A stretch of DNA of 64,000 nucleotides, taken from positions 2,542,001-2,606,000 of the forward strand of contig OX044365.1 of assembly GCA_943846755.1 (NCBI GenBank), written 5' to 3'. This stretch comes from UBA8752 sp002336475 (lineage in GTDB: Bacteria > Bacteroidota > Bacteroidia > Flavobacteriales_D > Sanyastnellaceae). This document shows, piece after piece, positions 42,586 through 52,800 of the stretch. A program made the translations under genes and the position numbers. The number at the start of each line of letters is the position of its first letter. Position 1 is the stretch's first letter. The notes below the pieces were generated by a model, which saw nothing but the letters and a program-made list of their open reading frames with translations, searched no databases and was not told where the DNA came from.

Positions 42586-43821
42586 TTAGAACCGGACGTA
42601 CAGATCGTCGATGTAAACGTGGCCCTTTTCGCTGAATTGGAAGTAGAAGTATTCGATGGAACCCAAACCATTGGGATCGTCTTCGGTGGCCCACTCAAAA
42701 GCGCTCATCGGAATGCGGCACTCCATCCACTTTCCAAAGCCAGTAGCCGGAATCAAATCTTGGGTCAGCGCAATGACAGAGGTATGACCGTCAGCATCTG
42801 CAATGCCCACTTTGATGGGAAGTGGGGCTGTCGGGCCAGGGTTGACCCCGATGTTGCGCAGCTTGAAGACGATGAAGGCGGCATCGGGTTGGGCAGGTTG
42901 GGCCATGGCCTGCCATCGGTTCCAGCTGAAGCCAACTGTGTGCGTCGGAAATTCCGGTGCTTCAAGGGTGAGGGGATTCGGGCTAAAATCCCACTCGAAG
43001 TCCAACGCTTGGCTTTTGCTTCTGCCGCGCTTTTCCTTGACGATGAACTGTCGGTCTGGCCCGAATTGTCCCAGTCCCCACTCGTGGTCTGCATTTTCTT
43101 CAAATACGATGAATCTGCCCGGTGCGATGTCTGCAAGGGGTCTTTTGGATGCGCGGCGCACCACCTTTTTTATGGGAGCATGGGGCACGAGGGTGCATGT
43201 CCCTATTTCGATGTCGCCGAAATGCTCCATGCGCAGGTTAAATGCGGCCAGATCAGACCAATCCGTTTGGTCCCTTCCCCTGTTGAAGTCGGACAGCGGG
43301 ATCCTGGCTTCCTGCCACACCGTATCGAGGGGGAATGTGGGAATGTGACGTGGCGCCAGCGCTGTGGAGCTTCGCATGCCATTGTGGTCTTCAAGCTCAA
43401 AGACCATGACCGGGTCAGATTGGCTGGGACCCGTTTTTTTGATCCAAATGCTGATGCCGCCTAAGGCCTCGACCGAATCGAGGTTGTTGGGCTTTTCAGC
43501 GGGCCATGGAAAGGACTTTCGTTCACTCAGTGCGGGCCCTTTCCACCAAGTAAGGTGCAGAATGTCCATGCCCAAAAGGCTGTCTTTCTGTGTGTTGCAT
43601 TGGTGCTGGGAGAACTTCCCAAAGAGGGATTCTGGCGGCACTGCACCTCCTAAAAACGAGGTTGAATCCAATGTTTCGGCTTGGGCATCTGTCAACGCGG
43701 GCAGTCTGCGGCTTTGGCTGCAACTGCCGAGGACGAGGCAGGCCATGCCCAATGCCAGGGCCGAGGACATGCGGGTCCGATGGCTTCGGCGGGATTTGAA
43801 GAATGGGAAGGGCACTTGCAT
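42586..43821 (-). CDS. Putative lipoprotein with two carbohydrate-binding-like beta domains
   Basis: A 411-aa protein with a lipoprotein signal ('SALALGMACLVLGSCSQS'). The mature part holds two similar beta-sandwich domains (~75-215 and ~245-411). Each ends in a related block: 'VWQEARIPLSDFNRGRDQTDWSDLAAFNLRMEHFGDIEIGTCTLV' and 'KWMECRIPMSAFEWATEDDPNGLGSIEYFYFQFSEKGHVYIDDLYVRF'. This pattern (aromatic-rich strands, 'IPLSDF', 'YIDDLYV') is that of galactose-binding-like/CBM11-type modules, so glycan binding at the outer membrane is plausible but unproven. It follows the Cys-rich protein by 22 bp and is probably in the same transcript. Confidence 0.75.
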   Translation of the reverse strand: MQVPFPFFKSRRSHRTRMSSALALGMACLVLGSCSQSRRLPALTDAQAETLDSTSFLGGAVPPESLFGKFSQHQCNTQKDSLLGMDILHLTWWKGPALSERKSFPWPAEKPNNLDSVEALGGISIWIKKTGPSQSDPVMVFELEDHNGMRSSTALAPRHIPTFPLDTVWQEARIPLSDFNRGRDQTDWSDLAAFNLRMEHFGDIEIGTCTLVPHAPIKKVVRRASKRPLADIAPGRFIVFEENADHEWGLGQFGPDRQFIVKEKRGRSKSQALDFEWDFSPNPLTLEAPEFPTHTVGFSWNRWQAMAQPAQPDAAFIVFKLRNIGVNPGPTAPLPIKVGIADADGHTSVIALTQDLIPATGFGKWMECRIPMSAFEWATEDDPNGLGSIEYFYFQFSEKGHVYIDDLYVRF

Positions 43822-43843
43822 GCGTTATGGGCTGGCCTCTAAT

Positions 43844-46800
43844 CTACTCGCAAGGACCGTTCGCAGGGTCGTTGAAATTCGGGGCAGTGCGGTCGGTGCA
43901 ATTGTCGGATCCATCGCAAATGCCATCGGTATCCGAATCATACTGCCCACATCCGTTGCAGCACAGGGCGTAGGGCACCATCAAAGTGCGGCTCACTGCT
44001 GGCTGACCGAAGGTGGTGCCTCCGGGTGCTGTGGCGACACCAAAGCATCCTTGAGCGTCGCGGACCCGAGCGCTGTAAAACCCTGCTGGAATGGTGCCAA
44101 GTTCATTGGGAATGGCGACCGAGAGGTCAGCGGTTCCATTCAGGCCGGTCAGTTCAAGGGTGATGGCGGAGCCACTTGTCAGGTTCAGTTGAACCACCCC
44201 GTCAGACGCATCCAATGTGCTTGCAGGTGTGACGCTTGAGAACCCGAGGAATACGGGGGCCAATCCACAAGGCTGACAAACCCCATTGGCGGGGTCGTCA
44301 AAGTTGCTCGCAGTGAGGTCGGTACAGTTGTCTTGGTCATCGCAAATGCCATCGTTGTCGACATCCGGGTGGGTGATGGTGACGGTAAAATCGACCTGGT
44401 CAACATTGCCCGCGTAGTCCGTCACGGTCAGGGTCACGGTGTGGGTGGTCACATCGTCACACCCCACAAATGTGCTTTGGCTCAGGGTTTGCGAGGCGAT
44501 GCCTGCATTGTCTGTAGAGGTGGAGACATCCAATGCAGAAAGGACCACTTCTTGGGCTGTATTGGGCATCTCCAAGGTGATGTCATTGGCGCTGGCCACA
44601 GGGGAAATCAAGTCTTGCACCGAGACTGTAAAGGCATCTGAAGAGGTGTTTCCCTGGTCATCTGTGACCGAAAACAGTGCTGTGACGGTTCCAATATCCC
44701 CCGAGTCAAAGGTGTTCGGGTTCACGGTTGAGGATGCAATGGTGCATCCTCCGCTTGACCCTGCATCGACATCAGCTGCAGAGATGGTGGCCGCTCCATT
44801 GGCGTCCAATTGTACCGCAATGTCAAGGGCTGCAGCGGAGGCGATCAGACAGCTGCCATTGTTCTGGTTGGCTGCGGGGTCGTAATTGCACGCGCTGGAT
44901 ATGGTGCAACCGGGAACGGGAGTCTCTGTGCTGTCGCAGATGTTGTTGTTGTCGATGTCTGCACATTGGCCTTGGCAGTCTAATCCGGTGGCTGGATAAG
45001 TGCAGGACCCATCGTCCGCAGTGGCCGTGGCATCGTAGTTGCAGGCGGTGTAATTGGTGCAGCCATGGTATTCGCAGCTGCCATTGTCGATGGTCGCAGT
45101 GGCATCGTAATTGTCGGCGGAGTTGTCGGTGCATCCGCTGCAACTGCTGTATTCACAGGTGCTGGCTATGGTGGCGGCAGCGTCATAGTTGCACGCCCCT
45201 GCATTCATGCAGCCGGCACAGGAGCTGAATTCGCACGACCCGTCATCGGTGTTGGGACCCGCTACCCCTGCTGAGCTGCAGCCGGCGGCATCCGTGCATC
45301 CGTAGTTGCAGGCGGTGTAATTGGTGCATCCGAAGTATTCACACGATCCATCGTCCAGTGATGCCGTTGCGTCATAGTTGTCGGCATGGGGCTCGGTACA
45401 CCCGGCGCAGCTGTCGTATTCGCAGCTCCCATTGTCGATCGTGGCAGATGCGTCGAAGTTGCAGGCGCCGTTGTTGGTGCACCCGGTACAGCTCGAGTAC
45501 TCACAGCTTCCATCATTGTAGGTGGCGGTAGCGTCATAGTTGCAGGCCGCCGCCACATCGCAGCCCAAGCACGAGGCGTATTCACACTCTGAATACCCAC
45601 CCGCATTGGGATTGTAGTTGCACGCATAGCTGTCCGCACAATCATCGGGTGTGGGCATGATGCTCGGCGGGGAGGGGAAGTTGAAGTTGCAGTATGCCGA
45701 TACTGGCAGCCCTTGGACCGTCGCTGCAGGGTCGAAATTGATAGCGGAAGGAATGATGCACCCTGGAGCAGTGCTGGTGAAGCAAGTGCCATCGTCGGAG
45801 GTCGCCGCCGCATTGTAGTTGTCGGCGCTGTCATCGGTGCATCCTTGGATTTCAATCTCGTCGCAGATGCCGTTTCCATTGATGTCGTTCACGCATTGGC
45901 CATTGCAGTCCAGGTATACTTCAGCGGGGAACACACACGTGCCGGTGACATCTGCGATGTTGGCATTGGGGTTGTAATTGCACGCATCGGGTTGGATACA
46001 TCCCACGGTCTCAAACAGGCAACTTCCATCGGGGATGTTGGCGTCGGCATTGAAGTTGGCGGCACCGACATTCATGCAGCCCGGGATTTCGGCGGGGTCA
46101 CAAATGCCGTTGTTGTTGGTGTCGAAACCGCTGAGGCATTGGCCATTGCAGTCGACGAAGAAGTTGCTGGGGAATGTACAAGTGCCAGGGGGGCCAGCGA
46201 GGACAGCGGCGGGATTGTAATTGCAAGCAGCAGGGTTGATGCAACCGGCGCAACTGGTGAATTCGCAGGTTCCGTCTTCAGTGTTGGCGCTAGAATCGAA
46301 GTTGCAGGCCGTGATGTTCATGCAGCCTTGAACGGCGTCTGAATCGCAAATGCCATCGTTGTTGCTGTCGTTGTCGATGACGCTTCCTGTGCCGTCGGTC
46401 TCGCCAGAGCAAGTGTCGCAGGCGTCGACTTTAAAGACGCACAGCGCATTGTCAGTGTCGGTGGTGGAGGTGGCGTCGTAGTTGCAGGCTTCGGGGTTGG
46501 TGCAGCCGGTGACTTCATCGTCATCGCAGACGCCATCGTTGTCGGTGTCGTTGTCCACCACGGAGCCTGTGCCATCGGTCTCGCCAGAGCAAGTATCGCA
46601 GTCGTCGACCTTGAAGATGCACTGCGTATTGTCGGTGTCTGTGGTAGAGGTGGCGTCGTAGTTGCAGGCGGTGGGGTTGGTGCAACCGGTGATCTCATTG
46701 GCGTTGCAGACGCCATCGTCGTCGGCATCGTTGTCCACCACGGAGCCTGTGCCATCGGTCTGGCCAGAGCAGGTGTCGCAGGCATCGACCTTGAAGACGC

Positions 46801-49800
46801 AGAGTGTGTTGTCGGTGTTGGTGGTGGAGGTGGCGTCGTAGTTGCAGGCCGTGGGGTCGGTGCAACCGGTAATCTCATCGCCATCGCAGACCCCATCGTC
46901 GTCGGCATCGTTGTCTGTGACCGTTCCTGTGCCATCGGTCTCTCCAGAGCACGTGTCGCAGGCATCGACCTTGAAGACGCAGAGCGTATTGTCGGTGTCG
47001 GTGGTGGAGGTGGCGTCGTAATTGCAGGCCAAGGGGTTGGTGCAACCTGTGACTTCATCGTCATTACAGACCCCATCATTGTCTTCGTCGTTGTCGACCA
47101 CAGACCCAGTTCCATCGGTCTCTCCAGAGCAGGTGTCACACCCCGCGGGGATCAAGCACAGGGTGTTGTCGGTGTCGGTGGTGGAGGTGGCGTCGTAGTT
47201 GCAGGCCGCAGGGTTGGTGCAGCCGGTGACCTCATCGTCATCGCAGACGCCGTCATTGTCGTCGTCGTTGTCTACCACGGTTCCCGTTCCATCGGTCTCT
47301 CCCGAGCAGGTGTCGCAAGCATCGACCTTGAATGCGCAGAGTGAGTTGTCGGTGTCGGTGGTGGAGGTGGCGTCGTAGTTGCAGGCGGTGGGGTTGGTGC
47401 AGCCGGTGACCTCATCGTCGTTGCAGACGCCGTCGTTGTCGGCGTCGTTGTCCACCACTGTTCCCGTTCCATCCGTCTCACCTGAGCAGGTGTCGCAGGC
47501 GTCGACCTTGAAGACGCAGAGCGTGTTGTCGGTGTCGGTGGTGGAGGTGGCGTCGTAGTTGCAGGCCGTGGGGTCGGTGCAACCGGTGATTTCGTTGGCG
47601 TTGCAGACCCCATCGTCATCGGCGTCGTTGTCCACTACCGTTCCCGTGCCATCGGTCTCGCCAGAGCAAGTGTCGCAAGCGTCGACCTTGAAGACGCAGA
47701 GTGTGTTGTCGGTGTCTGTGGTGGATGTGGCGTCGTAGTTGCAGGCGGTGGGATTGGTGCAACCGGTGACCTCATCGTCGTCGCAGACCCCATCGTCATC
47801 GGCGTCGTTGTCCACCACTGTTCCCGTTCCATCCGTCTCACCAGAGCAGGTGTCGCAGGCGTCGACCTTGAAGACGCAGAGTGTGTTGTCGGTGTCGGTG
47901 GTGGAAGTGGCGTCGTAGTTGCAGGCCGTGGAATTCGTGCAACCGGTGACTTCATCGTCATCGCAGACGCCGTCATTGTCGTCGTCGTTGTCTACCACGG
48001 TTCCCGTTCCATCGGTCTCTCCCGAGCAGGTGTCGCAGGCGTCGACTTTGAAGACGCAGAGCGAGTTGTCGGTGTCGGTGGTGGAGGTGGCGTCGTAGTT
48101 GCAGGCCGTGGAATTCGTGCACCCGGTGACTTCATCGTCATTGCAGACCCCATCGTCGTCGGCGTCGTTGTCGACCACGGTTCCGCTGCCATCGGTCTCG
48201 CCAGAGCAAGTGTCGCAGGCGTCGACCTTGAATGCGCAGAGGGTGTTGTCGGTGTTGGTGGTGGGCGTGGCGTCGTAGTTGCAGGCCAGGGGGTTGGTGC
48301 ACCCGATCACTTCGTCGTCATCGCAGACGCCATCGTCGTCGTCATCGTTGTCAACCACGGTTCCGCTGCCATCGGTTTCTCCAGAGCAGGTGTCGCAGGC
48401 GTCGACCTTGAATATGCAGAGGGCGTTATCGGTGTCGGTGGTGGTGGTGGCGTCGTAGTTGCAGGCGATGGGGTTGGTGCATCCCTTGATTTCGTCGTCA
48501 TCGCAGACACCATCGTCGTCGGCATCGTTGTCGACGACGGTTCCGCTGCCGTCGGTTTCTCCAGAGCACGTGTCGCAGGCGTCGACCTGGAATATGCAGA
48601 GGGTGTTGTCGGTGTCGGTGGTGGTGGTGGCGTCGTAATTGCAGGCCAGGGGGTCGGTGCACCCTGTGATTTCGTCGTCATCGCAGACGCCATCGTCATC
48701 GGTGTCATTTTCGATCACGGTTCCGCTGCCATCGGTTTCTCCAGAGCAGGTGTCGCAGGCGTCGACCTTGAATATGCAGAGGGTGTTGTCGGTGTCGGTG
48801 GTGGGCGTGGCGTCGTAGTTGCAGGCTTCGGGGTTGGTGCACCCTGTGACTTCAACGGCGTTGCAGACGCCATCACCATCGTCGTCGTTTTCCACGATGA
48901 ATCCGGTGCCATCCAAGTGACCAGAACAGCTTTCACAACCCGTCGAGAATATGCAGACAGAATTGTCGGTGTCAGTGGTGGGTGTGGCGTCGTAGTTGCA
49001 CGCGTTTGAATCTGTGCATCCTGTGACTTCATCGTCATCGCAAACCCCGTCGTTGTCGGCATCATTGCTGAGGACGGTTCCCGTGCCATCGGTCTCTTCG
49101 GAACATGTTTGACATCCCGTGGGGTACACGCAGAGTGAGTTGTCCGTGTCAGTGGTGGGAGTGGCGTCGTAGTTACAGGCCGCAATGTCCGTACAGCCCA
49201 GGACTTCATCCGAAGCGCAAACACCGTCGTTGTCCGTGTCATTGTCTACCACAGTGCCGGATCCGTCGGTCTCTCCAGAGCAAGTGTCGCAGGTTTCTGA
49301 AACGTAGATGCAAAGCGAGTTGTCGGTGTCGGTGGTGGGAGTGGCGTCGTAGTTGCAGGCATTGACGTCGGTGCATCCGAGCAGCTCGTCGCCATTGCAC
49401 ACCCCATCATTGTCATCATCCAGCACCACCGTGGTTCCGGAGCCATCGGTTTCCCCAGAACACACCTCGCAACCTACCGGGTAGGTGCACAGCGAGTTAT
49501 CGGTGTCCGTGGTAAAAGTGGCGTCGTAGTTGCAGGCCGTTTGATCCGTGCACCCCAGGACTTCACTGTCGTTGCAGACGCCGTCGCCGTCGTCGTCGTT
49601 GTCTATAGTCGTGCCAGAGCCGTCGGTTTCGCCTGAGCAGGTTTCACAGCCGTTGGGGTAAACACAGAGCGTGTTGTCGGTGTCGGTGGTGGGGGTGGCG
49701 TCGTAGTTGCAGGCGGTGTTGTCCGAGCAACCGAGCACCTCATCACCATTGCATACCCCGTCGCTGTCCGTGTCGTTGTCCGTTGGGGAAACGGTCCCAG

Positions 49801-52800
49801 TGCCGTCGGTTTCGCCTGTGCAGGTTTCACAACCGGTGGGGTACAGGCACAATGAATTGTCGGAGTCCGTGGTGGGTGTAGCGTCGTAATTGCAGGCTTC
49901 AGCATCGGTGCATCCCAGTATTTCGTCCGCATTGCAAACGCCATCATCGTCCACATCGTTGTTGAAATCGGAAACGGTCCCCGTTCCATCGGTTTCACCC
50001 GTGCAGATTTCACATCCTTCAGGGAAGATGCAGGTGGTGGGCTCTGTGTCGGCCGAGGATACAGCATCGAAATTGCAAGCGGCAGGGTCGATGCAACCCA
50101 GCAATTCTGGGCAGGTGAACAGCTCGAAAAACAGGTCGGGACCGTTGGCTGTGGACCCCAGACCATCAAAACTTGCGCCTCCGGCATAAACATCATCCTC
50201 GCCTTCGAGGACGAGTGTGTAGCTGCCAATCAGCACCAATGCGTATTCCTCGCCTTGGGTCAACAAGGCCGGAATGTCCCATTCTATGAACAGGTCGCCT
50301 CCTTCGCCTTCGGTGTCTGTCCACGTTTCAAATGATTCTGCACTGAGCAGGGTGCCATTGTGGACATCGGGTGCATCCAACTTGCGCAGCTCCACGGTGA
50401 TGAAGGAGGCGGGCTCATTGGCTTGCCTGAAATGCGCGGCTGTTAGATAACTGGTTTCTGTGGCGGTAAAGGTTTGACCGGAGCCGCCCATGGCATAACC
50501 GTCTGAGTTGAATTGTCCGTCATACGTCCCCAAGGCCAGGCTGCCCTGACACCGATCCAAACAGGTTCCGGGGTCAATGCCGGTGTTTCCCCCAACGCAG
50601 CCACAATTGGCATTGGAAATGGCGGTACCTCCACAGTCGCCATGGCAGTCCACCACGGCGCAGGAACCGTCATCGATGGAGGCGTTCACGTCGTAGTTGC
50701 ATCCAGTCGGGTCGGTGCACCCGTAGCAGCTGTCGGCGGTGACGCCCGTGTTGCCTTCGACACATCCACACCCGCTGATTTCATATGCCGTTCCGCCGCA
50801 ATCGCCGTGGCAGTCCAAGGTGGTGCAAGACCCATCGTCGTGGGTGACGGCGGGATCGTAGTTGCAATAGCTGGCATCTGAGCAGCCCCACACCAGTTCG
50901 CCGGGTTCAGGCGTCCGATAGATGACTTGGAAGGCGAGGTCGTGAGCGGTGGCGGCGCCACTGGCGTTGATGCCAGCGCCTGCTGAAAATTCAGGGTAGC
51001 ACGTCCGATAACCGGCTCCAGAGAGAAAGTCAAGCTGGTATTGGCTGCCGCCTTGCAAGGGGATGTTGTAGAAGTCGAGTTCGACCCATTCAGGTTCTAC
51101 TCCGCCGCATGAAGAGGAGACGGCAGCGCGTGTAAACTCCAGCAGCACTTCACCCGCGTTGGGACCATCGGTGCGGCTCAATTGCACCGTTTGGGCCGCG
51201 TCGGGCATGACGTGAAGTCCAATTCTGGATAGAAAACCGTGGGCGTCAGCGACGAGGGACTGGCCCTTCAAGGTTTCATTGCAAATGGTGCCGTCGTTGG
51301 CGGTGATGTTGTGGAGGTCTCCGTTGACACATTGGGCTTCGCGGATGTCGGTATTGCCTCCGATGCATCCGCATCCTGCGACGTCGAGGGCGGAGCCCCC
51401 GCAATCGCCATTGCAATCCAGGTATTGGCAGCTGCCATCATCCTGGTTTGCAGTTGGGTCATAGGTGCAAGCTGTAGCATCGGTGCAGCCCCAATTCATG
51501 GAGGCTGGACAGATGTGCATGGCAAAAACGAGGTCGTAGTCGGGCAGGGCCTCAGAGGCATTGAAGGCTTGGCCTCCTGCGTAGTCCGAAGTGCAGTTGG
51601 CAATGGCCACGCCAGAGACCAATTCGAGAACGTAAGTGGTGCCAGCTTGTACTGGAACGTCGCCGAAGTCAAAGTTGTGCCAGTGATAGCCGTCGAGGCC
51701 GAAACCTGTGAGACAGGAGGTGACACTCGAGCACGAACTGGGCACCGTATTGCTGTACCCGAGAATGGTGCCTGAATTCCAAGTTCCACCACCGCCAGGG
51801 CTGCATGGGTCCGTGTTGGTCAAGGTTCGGATGACAAGCTGTGCATCCAGGGCGCAACAGGTTTTCAATCGGATCCGCTTGAGCAGGCCATTTTCTGCAG
51901 GGGTGATGGTTTGACCATACAGAATGCCCGGAGGGCAGGCGTCGGAGTCGGTGGCGTCGACATTGGTAATGCAGCCATCGACACAAGCCGAAGCAGGTAT
52001 GCCGGTGTTTCCACCGATGCATCCGCAGCTGCTGGTCGTTGCCGTTCCCCCGCAATCGCCATGGCAGTCGGGCAGGGTGCAAGAGCCGTCAGAGGCGGTG
52101 GCGGTGATGTCGTAGTTGCAGGCGGCCGGGTCTGTGCATCCGAGGCACTGGCCGGCATCGTCAATGGAATCGAGGCAACCACAATCTGGGTCGAGGTAGG
52201 CAGACCCTCCACAAGTGCCCTGACAGTCCAGAAAGAGGCAAGACCCGTCTTCCACGTCTACAGTGGCATCGTAGTTGCACGCCGAGGGGTCCGTGCAGCC
52301 AAAGGTCACATTGTCGGGACACATGGACAGCTCGAAAACGAGGTCTTCAGAAGGCTTGGCCGCATTTAGGCCAAATGCAGTGCCGCCAGAATATGAGATG
52401 TTGCAGCCTGTGGCCGCCACGCCTTGCTCGAGTTGGAAGACATACTGCTGGCCGGCCTCCAAACCGATGTTGGTAAAGGTGAAGGTGGTCTCTACGTAGT
52501 TCGTAAAGCCATTTCCGCCGCTGATGAAGCAGTCAGAGGGGGTTTGGTTGCCGCTGACCACCTGGTCCGCCTCACCGATGAGGTTGCCTTGGTCCCATTC
52601 TGCCCCATCTCCGTTGTAGTTGCGAATCAGGATACGCGTGTCCACGCCTGTGCAGCGCGCAATGGTGATGCTGTTGAGCAGACCTGTGATGGTGGCGGTA
52701 AAGCCTTGGCCGTAATTGAGGCCTGTACCACAAGGTGTTTCATAGAAGTTCAGGATGTCAGGACACGCTCCGTTGCACACGGGGAAAAAGCAGCTTCCGT

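Noticed and set aside
46331..50100. Regular repeats suggesting a CRISPR array or non-coding satellite
   Set aside because: The period is 180 bp, there are no short spacers, and one uninterrupted reading frame runs through the whole array.
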